64,000 bases of DNA from Mariniblastus sp. (GTDB lineage: Bacteria; Planctomycetota; Planctomycetia; Pirellulales; Pirellulaceae), in contig JAQXDZ010000102.1 of assembly GCA_029251085.1 (NCBI GenBank), positions 78,532 to 142,531 on the forward strand, given 5' to 3'. The position numbers and the translations under genes were made by a program. Under the pieces are notes generated by a model. That model ran no database searches and was not told where the DNA came from. It was given only the letters and a program-made list of their open reading frames with translations. Each line of letters begins with the position of its first letter. The first letter of the stretch is position 1. This document shows, one piece after another, positions 39,799 through 49,700 of the stretch.

Positions 39799-41133
39799 CT
39801 ACCAGAAAACTGGCTGCGTCCAGGCTTGCTCTTTCTGGTTTTTAAAAGAGGGATTAGGATGCGGGCGATCCGAAGTGATCACAGCCCGAACAAACAGTTC
39901 GTCACCGTCTGCCGTGTAACTTGGATTCTCACCTTCAACTGTTTTTAAAACGATCCCAACATCGTCTGAATAGATTTTTGTGGCTCGAATCGGCTTCCCT
40001 GAGCTATCCAAACGCGCTGTCGCTTTCTTGTTGTAGTTCTTACGGGTTCCAATAAACTGCGTCGTGAACTTAACTCCCGGCACTGGTGCGATCTTAATGC
40101 GAAGCTGTTTCTTACCTGAGCTTGCAGCAGTTTCGATCAAATCAAGAGTGACACCGCTAGAGCTGTAGAAATCACCACGATTCATTGATTCAATCAGTTT
40201 CGCAGTGTTCAATTCATTTGCTTTCACCATAATCCACCCTCTACCGGTGGTCGCATCACGATTCGCTTGATTATGGTAGTGATGGCTATCATCCGTCGCT
40301 AACCCGAAGATGGGATCGGAATTCAACTGATCAATTCGAATCGTGTTGGCAATGTCCCACATTTTCTCGGTCCCCGGCCGAGTTGCATCGCCTAGGTGAT
40401 TGACCGACGGATGACCGTTGTAAAGCTCGAAAAAACGCTCGTTCGTCACAGCGGCCAACTCTTCAGCGGTGACCGCCCAGCCAAAGTTTGGGTGGTTCAG
40501 ATGAACCATTATTGGCTCGCCATTCTTCTTAGCCTGCTCTTGCGCTGCGCGTAAGTTGTTGTTGATTGCCTCAACAGGCGTCGCTCCACTAAGAGGTGAA
40601 ATCAATGAACTTAAATTCATAGCGTTCATATGAATCGGACGACCCTGCGCGCGATCACTGATTTCCTCAGCCTCAATCAACAGGAAGCCATTTTTGGCCT
40701 CAAACTTACTCCGAAACTCATCAAGCCCTCTCAGTCGCACCTGCTTCGTTACCTCCGGTTTTTTTTCTGACTTCACCTCCCGCTGAACCACCCAATCATC
40801 ACCATAAGTCGACAAGTATTTTTGCATGGCCTCTTTACCCGCCCGCTGCTCAATGGTGGAAAGATTCATCCACCGCTCACCTTCGCTTAAAATGTTGTGA
40901 TCCGTCAGTGCCAGAAAATGATACCCCGTATCGGAATACCATTTGCAGATCATTTCTGGAAAATCATTCCCATCACTCCAAAGCGAGTGAGTATGGAGAT
41001 TGCCTCGCCAATATTTGGGAGTCGCCAGTTCCTGACCGTTGACCCAATTAACGCCAGCAAAGATGTTAAGACAAACAACACTGATCACGCCCCATTTCAA
41101 CACTCGACTACCCCACTGGCCAAAGGCTTTCAT
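39799..41133 (-). CDS. CehA/McbA-family PHP-domain metallohydrolase, exported
   Basis: About 444 residues. After a signal peptide (M-K-A-F-G to V-N-G-Q) comes a PHP metal-dependent phosphoesterase-like domain: N-L-H-T-H-S-L-W-S-D-G (first metal ligands), A-L-T-D-H-N near residue 70, a conserved H-L-N-H-P-N-F, and a T-D-D-S-H-H site. CehA-type members hydrolyse esters or phosphoesters. The substrate is unknown. Start at ATG 41133 chosen because it yields the signal peptide and GAGAGAT lies upstream; a longer frame to 41217 adds 28 residues of unlikely content. It converges on the selenoprotein gene. Confidence 0.83.
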   Translation of the reverse strand: MKAFGQWGSRVLKWGVISVVCLNIFAGVNWVNGQELATPKYWRGNLHTHSLWSDGNDFPEMICKWYSDTGYHFLALTDHNILSEGERWMNLSTIEQRAGKEAMQKYLSTYGDDWVVQREVKSEKKPEVTKQVRLRGLDEFRSKFEAKNGFLLIEAEEISDRAQGRPIHMNAMNLSSLISPLSGATPVEAINNNLRAAQEQAKKNGEPIMVHLNHPNFGWAVTAEELAAVTNERFFELYNGHPSVNHLGDATRPGTEKMWDIANTIRIDQLNSDPIFGLATDDSHHYHNQANRDATTGRGWIMVKANELNTAKLIESMNRGDFYSSSGVTLDLIETAASSGKKQLRIKIAPVPGVKFTTQFIGTRKNYNKKATARLDSSGKPIRATKIYSDDVGIVLKTVEGENPSYTADGDELFVRAVITSDRPHPNPSFKNQKEQAWTQPVFW

Positions 41134-41156
41134 TGGTATCTCTCTAATTGGTATCT
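41132..41156. repeat. Short direct repeat over the CehA ribosome site
   Basis: ATTGGTATCT occurs at 41132-41141 and again at 41147-41156, a 15-base period. On the coding strand it places two copies of AGATACCAAT in front of the ATG, so the ribosome site lies within it. Confidence 0.6.
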
Positions 41157-41589
41157 GTAACGGTAAAACTTGAATCACAACTGCTCTCCAGAAGCCAAAT
41201 AATTTCAAATAGCGCATTTTTTATGTCGACTTAATGTTGAATACAGCCAAGCCAACCAAAACGCAGCGTTCGTCGACGCCAATCGCTGCAGACACCCTTC
41301 GTTTAAAACGGGTTATCGAGTTTGAAGATAAGCCCAGTCAGGGCCTAACGCAAGTTTATGCGGGCAATTCCCATCAGTTTCATACAAGGATTAAGCATTG
41401 GGTTTGCTGACATACCTTTCCGCCTTTGAGAAATGGATTAAGCAGAAAAATAGCTCTGAGATTCCATTAAATCACAATCGTCCAAAATATCGACCTATCG
41501 AGAGCCAACCAGTATTCTGGCCTTTGCCTTTCTATTAACCACGATATTCAACCGCGATATGCTTGTCGATTGAATTCAGTTCCGTCAAA
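41157..41589. other. Intergenic region, CehA / S9 peptidase
   Basis: About 430 bases between divergent genes. No gene, riboswitch, or strong hairpin was recognised. It holds both promoters by position. Confidence 0.35.
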
Positions 41590-44082
41590 ATGAAATCTCC
41601 CATCAGAAAATTGCCTTTAACAACCGATCTCATGAAATCAAACTTTATTTTTTGTTTCGCCTGTCTTGTCAGTCTCAGCTTTGCTTGTGAGGAACTAATG
41701 GCCCAGTCATCCAGTTACAAATTACCTCCGCAATCTGTGGTCGGCATTATCGACGCGTCTCCGGCACCGGGGCTGAGCTTCAGCCCAGATCGAGAGTGGA
41801 TGCTATTGGTCGACCGCGATGCCATGCCAGATATTGAAGACGTTTCACGACGCATGCTTGCTCTGGCGGGGATGAGAATAGACCCCACATCTAACGGCCC
41901 GTTCCAAACCAGCTTTAATCGTGGAATAACCCTCATCAAACGCAGTGATTTAGTACAAAACAATAAATCAAAAATCAGAATACAACTTCCGGATGATGTA
42001 AAAATATCGCGTATCAGCTGGTCTCAAAATTCTAAATACTTTTCCTTTGCAGTCGTCACCGATAAAGGTCAACAACTTTGGGTTGCCACGGTTGGCGATC
42101 CGACACCTCGATTACTGACGGAACGACTCAACACCATCATGGCAGGACCTCAATGGTTGCCCAACGGAAAACAAATGTTGTGTCTCTTAGTTCCGGAAAA
42201 CCGAGGCAACGAACCAGCTCCCGCCAAAGTCACGGTCGGCCCAAACATTCAGGAGTCTTACGGGCAAACTTCTCCTACACGAACCTATCAGGATTTACTC
42301 CAAAACGCGCATGACGAAGCGTTATTTGCACACTACGCAACTACCCAATTGTCTATCGTCGGAGTAGATGGGGCAGTCGAGCCAATCGGCGAACCAAAAA
42401 TGTATACAAACTTGGCTCCTTCTCCGAGCGGTGATTTTGCCCTCACTACGAATCTCAAAAAACCCTTCAGCTACCTGATGACTTATCGCAGTTTCCCAAG
42501 AGACATCACGGTTCAAAAAATCAATCCAGCTGCTTCCGGCCCCAATTCTTATGTCGTTGCCAGCATCCCAATGGATGAGAACATTCCCATTGAAGGAGTC
42601 CGCACCGGACCTCGAAATATCAATTGGAAATCAAGCACCGAAGCGACTCTCGTATGGAACGAAGCACTTGATGGCGGCGACCCTGGCGTCGAAACGCCAT
42701 TTCGAGATTCCTACATGACCCTCGCGGCCCCGTTTAATGAGTCGCCGCGTGAGTTTTTAAAAGTGCAGCATCGAGCCTATGGCATTTCTTTTTTCAAAGA
42801 TCCGTCGATAGTAACTACCACCGAGTATGATCGGGATCGACGGTGGGTGCGAACGCTATTGCACGACCTGAAACTTCCTAATTCGACTCCCAAGGCCTTA
42901 TCCGACCGCAGTATCCGTGACCGCTACGGAGATCCTGGTGGTGTAGTAAGTGTCCTCGATAAAACTGGACATGTCATCGCAAAACAAGATGGTGACTGGA
43001 TCTATCGAACCGGTGCAGGCGCTTCCCCCAAAGGCAACCTTCCATTCATTGATCGCCAAAATCTGAAAACGCTTGAAACCGAACGACTCTGGCGGTGTGC
43101 GGAAGGCAGTTACGACTCGGTCGTAGCCATCGTAAGCAGCAGTGATTCCGACAAACCAGTTATCATTACCAACAGCGAAACACCGACGACGCCTCCCAAC
43201 TACTTTCAACACGATCTTAACGACCAGTCCAATATCGCACTCACCTCTTTCCCTGATCCAACACCGCAAATTCGCGGAATTAAAAAACAATTGGTGAAGT
43301 ACGAACGATCCGATGGGGTCCCACTCTCTGCAACGCTTTATTTGCCAGCGGATTACAAGCCAGGAACCCGCCTGCCGTTACTGGTTTGGGCCTACCCCCG
43401 TGAATTCAGCGATGCCAAAACTGCGGCACAAATCTCCGGCAGTCCGTCTAGATTTACCCGCATGCAGAGCATCTCACATCTAACTTTGTTGACTCAGGGT
43501 TACGCCATTATGGATGCAGCGACCATGCCCGTGATCGGCGACCCGGAAACCATGAACGACACCTTCATCGAACAGATTGTTGACGCAGCCAAGGCCGCCA
43601 TTGATAAAGCCGTGGAACTTGGAGTCGCTGATCCTGATCGCACTTGCGTGGGTGGCCACAGCTATGGAGCATTCATGACAGCTAATCTGATGGCCCACTC
43701 CGACCTATTCAACGCAGGAGTCGCCCGCAGTGGCGCTTACAACCGCACGCTCACCCCATTTGGATTTCAATCTGAGCGGCGGCCTTACTGGCAAGCCAAA
43801 GGGATCTACCACACAATTTCCCCATTTTTGCATGCCGACAAAATCAATGAACCGCTCCTGTTAATTCACGGAGAAAATGACAACAACAGCGGGACCTTTC
43901 CCATCCAATCAAAGCGGATGTATCAAGCAATTAAGGGAAACGGAGGCACGGTTCGGTTGTGCATGTTGCCGCACGAATCCCACGGGTATCGGGCAAGACA
44001 ATCGGTTTTGCACACGCAGGCAGAAATGATTGAATGGCTCAACAAATACGTTAAAAATGCTGACCCTAAAAACAGCGACTAA
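41590..44082 (+). CDS. Secreted S9-family (prolyl oligopeptidase-like, S9D type) serine peptidase
   Basis: About 830 residues. A signal peptide is followed by an irregular beta-propeller and a C-terminal alpha/beta hydrolase. The catalytic serine S691 lies in G-G-H-S-Y-G (family G-x-S-x-G). The acid is probably in I-H-G-E-N-D-N-N, and the His in P-H-E-S-H-G. The layout and length are typical of glutamyl-endopeptidase-like S9D peptidases, which trim peptides in the periplasm. Start ambiguous: ATG 41590 or ATG 41632, which begins the signal peptide directly; TTG 41563 also lies in frame. A short hairpin follows at 44101. Confidence 0.85.
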   Translation: MKSPIRKLPLTTDLMKSNFIFCFACLVSLSFACEELMAQSSSYKLPPQSVVGIIDASPAPGLSFSPDREWMLLVDRDAMPDIEDVSRRMLALAGMRIDPTSNGPFQTSFNRGITLIKRSDLVQNNKSKIRIQLPDDVKISRISWSQNSKYFSFAVVTDKGQQLWVATVGDPTPRLLTERLNTIMAGPQWLPNGKQMLCLLVPENRGNEPAPAKVTVGPNIQESYGQTSPTRTYQDLLQNAHDEALFAHYATTQLSIVGVDGAVEPIGEPKMYTNLAPSPSGDFALTTNLKKPFSYLMTYRSFPRDITVQKINPAASGPNSYVVASIPMDENIPIEGVRTGPRNINWKSSTEATLVWNEALDGGDPGVETPFRDSYMTLAAPFNESPREFLKVQHRAYGISFFKDPSIVTTTEYDRDRRWVRTLLHDLKLPNSTPKALSDRSIRDRYGDPGGVVSVLDKTGHVIAKQDGDWIYRTGAGASPKGNLPFIDRQNLKTLETERLWRCAEGSYDSVVAIVSSSDSDKPVIITNSETPTTPPNYFQHDLNDQSNIALTSFPDPTPQIRGIKKQLVKYERSDGVPLSATLYLPADYKPGTRLPLLVWAYPREFSDAKTAAQISGSPSRFTRMQSISHLTLLTQGYAIMDAATMPVIGDPETMNDTFIEQIVDAAKAAIDKAVELGVADPDRTCVGGHSYGAFMTANLMAHSDLFNAGVARSGAYNRTLTPFGFQSERRPYWQAKGIYHTISPFLHADKINEPLLLIHGENDNNSGTFPIQSKRMYQAIKGNGGTVRLCMLPHESHGYRARQSVLHTQAEMIEWLNKYVKNADPKNSD

Positions 44083-44100
44083 TTAAACAGAGTCTATAAA

Positions 44101-44121
44101 AGTGCGATCAATTTTCGCACT
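44101..44121 (+). terminator. Possible weak terminator after the S9 peptidase
   Basis: AGTGCGA and TCGCACT form a 7-pair stem with a 7-base loop, 19 bases past the stop. There is no T-run after it, so termination is doubtful. Confidence 0.25.
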
Positions 44122-44389
44122 GACCACGGGTCTTGGGTTAGTTTAATCCGTCTTCGCCAAACGCGTCGAAGTCAATGGTTGCTTGTACGACAAAACACCG
44201 CTTAACGCTAAGTGTTACAGGCAACTGCATGCGGAATCCCGAGTTGGAGTTTGATATCGGAGTTTCACATCGGAGTTCCTTAGATCCGCCGATAGCTAGA
44301 TTCTACGGGCACTTACCAAGAACTCGGGAAAGATCGTGGTCGACGCAAAAGGGCTCAATGGAACAGTGCTAGAGCGGGCCGTTTTTTTC
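44122..44389. other. Intergenic region without a gene
   Basis: No coding frame with support and no RNA gene. It separates the convergent peptidase and PEP-CTERM genes. Confidence 0.35.
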
Positions 44390-45748
44390 TCAAACCGCAG
44401 AGACTCGTCGACGACGAAGACACAGGCCGAGGCTCATTAAACCAATGAAACTCAGGGAACTTGGCTCGGGTACCGCTGAAAGAACAAACAAGCCATTTTG
44501 ACGGTCGCTGACCAGAATGCTTCCACTCTCAAAGTAGGGGTAAACAGACCACGCACCATTAAAATTAACTGCGTCGTCGTCACCGTAGGTGTCAAAATAA
44601 CCCCACTCTTCGAAGTCAAGCGAAGCGGCGTCGTTGATCTTTAACACACGCAAACCACTCGTGTAATTTGCCTGAAACATTAAATCACCTTTGACATACA
44701 AATTATGATCAATGGTTGCTTTCTCACCTGAGTGGAACCCAAGCAAAACTGGATTCTCTAAATCAGACACGTCCCAAACCCGTGTTCGTGTATTCATGGG
44801 ATCATCCGAACGATACTCATCGAGTTCATCGTTCATAAAAAAGAATCGCTGGTCTTCTGACAACCAACCCTGATGAACGTACTCAGCGCCGGTATAACCG
44901 ACTCGTGAAAGCTGTGTCATATTCGACTTGTCAGTGACATTGACGATCGTCAGCGTATCCTCATTTGAATTAAACGCAATTTCCTGTCCAACATAATTCG
45001 AATCCGGACCCGTGTAACTGACGACCTGAGTATCGTGCGTGTATCCATCAGCTGAAAAGTTACCCGCAAACGTAGGCATCACTCCGCCAGTACCACCATT
45101 AAGATCCAGAACATGTAGACCGCCGCGGGCCACATTGGGTGAACCGACGACATAGGCATACCCAGTATCCTCATTGATATGGATATTGTGAGCTTCTTCG
45201 AACGCCGTATAAACGCCGGCCGATGAAAAATAGGTTGGGGATTCAGTACTCGAAGGAGATGCCGTCAGCAGTTGCGTTAAATCAAAAACCTGCATTCCAT
45301 GGGCACCGTTATTGTCGGAAACAATATACGCCTGCTCATTGTAAACTTTGACGTCTCTCCAAGCCTTGTTACCAGTCCCCGGCGTTGTCTTCAATGAACC
45401 GAGATACACGGGTGCCGTTGGATTTGTCACTTCAATGAACGAGGTGCGATTGGTTAACCCCATGAGCGCGAACTCACGACCCGAAGAGGCATCTGTCCAA
45501 CCCCAAATGTCATTTCCAATTACATTGGAAGCTCCCAGGCTCCCAATTTCGTTGAGATAGAGATGGCTGAGAAGATTGATGTTTTTGGAATCATAACCAT
45601 CGGTAAAACTATTGGAACCAAAACCATAGTTTGCCCCGGCGGCTCCGTTGATTCCCTTGCCGTCGTTGTCGTCATGGGCAAAGAGAGCACCGCCGCTAAG
45701 AGCGATCGCCAACATGCCACACCAATATGAGTGCAAACTCAAACGCAT
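44390..45748 (-). CDS. Choice-of-anchor B (LVIVD-repeat) PEP-CTERM surface protein
   Basis: About 452 residues. Signal peptide (M-R-L-S-L-H to F-A-H), then a beta-propeller-like region with LVIVD-type repeats (Y-V-V-G-S-P-N and L-H-V-L-D-L-N-G), the form known as choice-of-anchor B. It ends in a PEP-CTERM sorting signal: V-P-E-P-S-S-L, a hydrophobic stretch and a R-R-R-R tail. Such proteins are processed by an exosortase and displayed on the surface. Start at 45748 chosen because GGAG lies 6 bases upstream; a longer frame adds 38 residues. It diverges from a second PEP-CTERM gene. Confidence 0.85.
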   Translation of the reverse strand: MRLSLHSYWCGMLAIALSGGALFAHDDNDGKGINGAAGANYGFGSNSFTDGYDSKNINLLSHLYLNEIGSLGASNVIGNDIWGWTDASSGREFALMGLTNRTSFIEVTNPTAPVYLGSLKTTPGTGNKAWRDVKVYNEQAYIVSDNNGAHGMQVFDLTQLLTASPSSTESPTYFSSAGVYTAFEEAHNIHINEDTGYAYVVGSPNVARGGLHVLDLNGGTGGVMPTFAGNFSADGYTHDTQVVSYTGPDSNYVGQEIAFNSNEDTLTIVNVTDKSNMTQLSRVGYTGAEYVHQGWLSEDQRFFFMNDELDEYRSDDPMNTRTRVWDVSDLENPVLLGFHSGEKATIDHNLYVKGDLMFQANYTSGLRVLKINDAASLDFEEWGYFDTYGDDDAVNFNGAWSVYPYFESGSILVSDRQNGLFVLSAVPEPSSLSFIGLMSLGLCLRRRRVSAV

Positions 45749-46078
45749 TTCATTCTCCAGATAGTCTCGCCTGATGAGACCTGAAGTGTAGTCCGAGTCA
45801 GCCTGAATAACAAGAAATTTCGTTATAATTGGTCGCGGCAGCCTCTCCGCCTCTCCGCCCAAGACTCAGGCCAAGCCAAAAGCAAAGTCCGTTTCTCAGG
45901 TTAAATTCGCTTTTTTTTCGCGTCAAACAAGTCAATTGAAAATCGTTCAACATTTTACGCCCAAAAGAAGAGGTAATTAAAAACGACTTGACTAGACTAG
46001 ACCGGACACCGAGACAAGCGTTCAGCAGTCTCCGAAAACCAGCAAAACTCATCTAATCTGGAACTGGACGACCATTCA
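45749..46078. other. Divergent intergenic region between two PEP-CTERM genes
   Basis: A shared 330-base region with two promoters by position. TATAAT occurs at 45828-45833 (plus strand), far from the plus-strand gene. Small tandem units GCCTCTCC and GACTA are visible, of no clear meaning. Confidence 0.35.
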
Positions 46079-46681
46079 ATGAAAAACATCTCAATCGCAT
46101 TGGTCGTCGTTCTGTGGGTTTTTTGCCCAGGAGACTTTGTTTCTGCCGACATCGTAAAATTCATCGCCACGGGATCCGCCGGCGATGGGCTGCTCGCTGG
46201 AAATATCGCCCCACCAACAAGTGAACTTGGCACCGGAGGTATCGGCGCCACCGGAATCACTTTCGACACAGTCGAAGGGATCTTTCATGTTGATCTCAAA
46301 TGGGGTTCGGGCAACGGCTACGTCGATCTGAGTAGTGACGTACTAAAACTCCACCTTCACGGTCCAACCACTGACGCTGGCAATGACGCTTTTGGCCAGA
46401 CCGCTCCTCTCTTGGTAAACATGACCACCAACGGTTCTTTCAACGCATCGCGAACCTCTGGAGGAATCAACGGCAACTTCTTTTTGGACAGCGCCGGTTC
46501 GGAAGCGTTACTCGCTGGACGAACCTACATTAACGTTCACCTCTCAGACACCGACACTGGAGTTATTCGGGGCTATCTCCAAGCCGTTCCCGAACCCGGT
46601 TCGCTTGCTGCTCTAGCATTTGTTTCAGGCTTAACGATCCTGCGACGCCGACGACGAAAACTTTCAAAAGCAAGCCGCTGA
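46079..46681 (+). CDS. CHRD-domain PEP-CTERM protein
   Basis: A 200-residue exported protein: signal peptide (about 1-23), then a CHRD-like domain (L-H-L-H-G-P, later Y-I-N-V-H-L-S-D-T-D-T-G-V-I-R-G-Y-L), and a PEP-CTERM anchor (V-P-E-P-G-S-L, hydrophobic, R-R-R-R-R-K). CHRD proteins are extracellular; function unknown. Its stop converges on the end of the giant membrane protein gene. Confidence 0.85.
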   Translation: MKNISIALVVVLWVFCPGDFVSADIVKFIATGSAGDGLLAGNIAPPTSELGTGGIGATGITFDTVEGIFHVDLKWGSGNGYVDLSSDVLKLHLHGPTTDAGNDAFGQTAPLLVNMTTNGSFNASRTSGGINGNFFLDSAGSEALLAGRTYINVHLSDTDTGVIRGYLQAVPEPGSLAALAFVSGLTILRRRRRKLSKASR

Positions 46682-46708
46682 TTTGGGCTGGTGAGTACTC
46701 GCAAACGC

Positions 46709-49700
46709 TTACGCGTCATCATCTTCGGAATCGTCCTCGAGCAAACCAAGCTCGTTCTTTCGTTTCTCAATTACCCCGAACATCACTAGGATGGCAATTC
46801 CAGTTCCAATGCCGAAAGCCCACCAAGGCCAAACGTGCCCGAGCGCTTGCTGTGCATGTGCTACCATGCTCAGCATCGACATGAACAAGAACAACGTTCC
46901 AAAGTAAAGAAATGCTTTTGTTCGCAGGATCATCCCGACAAGAATTCCGGCAAGAGATAGCACAGCAAGAATGATTGGCGGAGCAAGGTTCTCGCCAATT
47001 CCTGAGATAAATATCTCCATCGTCGAGCTAACATAAATTACGGCGATGCAGATGTAACGGATACCTTCTAACTGGCTTTTTTGAATCCTGTGCGAGTACA
47101 ATTGAGCTGCAATTAAAGTCGAAATCGCTGGCGGAATTAACCAAAGCTGTGGGTCGTCTACCAGTGAAAATCCATACCGATCAAAGAAAATCCACAATGC
47201 GATATTACCAAAAACAACTCCCAACCCGGCACTGAGGAAAGATTGGTTCAGTACGCTTATCATGACATAGATCATACCCACCATGAAAAACACCATCGCG
47301 CTGTCCGCAGCGTTGTCGACCGCAAACAGGGCCAACCCAATCAGAACTGGAAAAACCGCAACAGTTTTGAATAGTGGAACCGACAACACCTGTAATTTTC
47401 GTTTTTTGAGCAACTCAGCTACCCCGACCCCGCCAAAACAAATCGCCATGGTGATGTAGGGCCAATACTCCCGCAAACCAAGATCAAGCAACCATGGCAT
47501 GCTTAGCGTGACGTGAAGAATCAAAAGTGCAACGCAAAACTCAGCCGCATAGACATATCCCATCCGGCCTTCCAGCGTCAGAGAGAAAGGATCCTGTTGA
47601 GGCCTGACTGCAATGGTCAGTAAGCCAACGATCATTGCACCCACGACGATCGCGACTACGACACTTTCCGCTAACAACAGTTGCCCCGAACCTCCACCGA
47701 AAGCAATTAAGCACTCCTCACCAAGCACCATAATTAAAGCGATTAGTGCCAGACCGCAGGTTACCACGGACATGGTCTTTAAAGATTCAAGCCAAGTATC
47801 TCCCTCCCGAACCCATCGCGTCACCAAAAATCCGTAAACAAACATGGCAACTGACAAGACAATCAGAATCCGCACCATCGCATGGCTGAACGGTGAATAC
47901 ATTTGCCCGGGTGACAAATCTGCTAGAGCGAGAAATATTACCCCGATCGTGACAAAAGCAATCGATAACCGTTGCAAATAGCTTCTGGTCGTTTGGTTCG
48001 CCTGAACCCCCGTAGCGATAGCAAGAGAGAATGGAGTGAAGACCGCCAGGTAACGAACCGATCGCTCACCAAACGTACCGATGATCAAAAACGAAACCAA
48101 AAACAACAGGCTTCCAAAGATTAAATTACAAACGGGCAACTCGTTAGAAAGAGAATTCTCCAGTTTGTTAAACTGGAAAGAATCATTGGGAGCAAACAAC
48201 TTCAGGATGGATGCCCGCTTGACCCAAAATATGGACCAAAATGTGACTAGTAAACTACCGAATACCAACTGCAAGGCAACTAAAGGAATCGGCAATCCAT
48301 CCTCTCGAATCAACATCGAAACAGTTAACCCGACTGCAATCGAAAACAGATAAAACACTGTCGTTTGCAAAATCGCCCGATCATTCCAAATCGTAGTCAA
48401 AGCCAATCCGAAAAAGCAGAGAAGCGTTAAGTAACCCGTTGGATTATTGAACCAGTCAGCGGTTGTGCCAAACATCTCACCCGAAACGAAACTGAGCAGA
48501 CTAGCGAACATAATCCAAGCCAGGCTACCCATGGTGACAAAACTTGGCATGATTAAAAAATATTTCGGAAACGCAATTTTTTTGCGTTGAACCAAATAGT
48601 AGCCCGCCCATGAGATTGCAAACAGCATCGAAGTGATAGCCACCAAATTCACAAACCTCACATCCAGCATCTGCCAGACGGCAGTTTGATCGCTGAAGAA
48701 AACCTCCACTCCAATCAAGGCAATCGCTAAGGAAGCAAATCCGTTAAGACCAAATCGCAACGCCCAGCCCGCCTGAGTAATGCAGACGGACAACAAGCCA
48801 ATCGCACCAAGATAGATGTAATACAACTCCGGCTGTTGCACATCGTCCCAAACACCCTTCAACAAAAAGGCCATCGCAACGACAGCCGTCATATAGAGGG
48901 GCGTTGCCAGAGCTAACTGATGCTCAAGCAAAGTTTTCTTTAACTGAATTCCATCGCTCTCTAGATTCCGAGCACCCCATACTAAAAAAGCAACTTGAAT
49001 TAAGTGAATTGCCAAAAACCCAAAACTTACCACGCGAAATGCACCCCATGGCTGTAACGCGAGATGTCGGTCAAGAATCGCTACGAAGAGGCCAAGCACA
49101 ACAGTTCCCATCAATCCCGTGAACCAAAGTGTTGTCGTAATACCAAGCCTTTTTCTCTCTGCATTCTTGTAGACAAAAAACACTAATACACCAAACAGTA
49201 ACCACGTAATAACTCCCCCCCAACCACCGATCCGATTGATCCACATCTGACTCTCCTCTGGCTTGAGGAAGACACTCAGGATTACGGTACCGGCAAGACA
49301 AGAAATCAAAAGTCCATTCAGCAAAACGTGAATCTTGAGCTGGCTCAACTGCCCGCCCTGAGTGATCCAGCCACCAATCTGGGCATCTTTCAAATCCCCA
49401 TCGATTTTCTTTCGCAAGAAATACCAAATCACACCGTAGCCAGTCATTCCAACCGATACGGCCAGTAAAAGATTGATAAATCGAGCGGATGCAAGCCCGA
49501 AATCATCTGCAAATACAATCAGAACCAGTGCCAATAAAATCAAATACTGAAAGACCGATGAACCTATGGTCGCAAGTATCGGACGCCCCTCACTGACGGC
49601 ATAGATCAAGAAGCTCGAAACGATCAAAAGAATCGGCACGCCATAAGACACCTCTGGCATTAAATTAGCGAATAACGAACCAACGACGGGGCCTGAAAGA

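Noticed and set aside
44175..44372. 65-codon plus-strand frame after the S9 peptidase
   Set aside because: No ribosome site, no family, and no conserved features.
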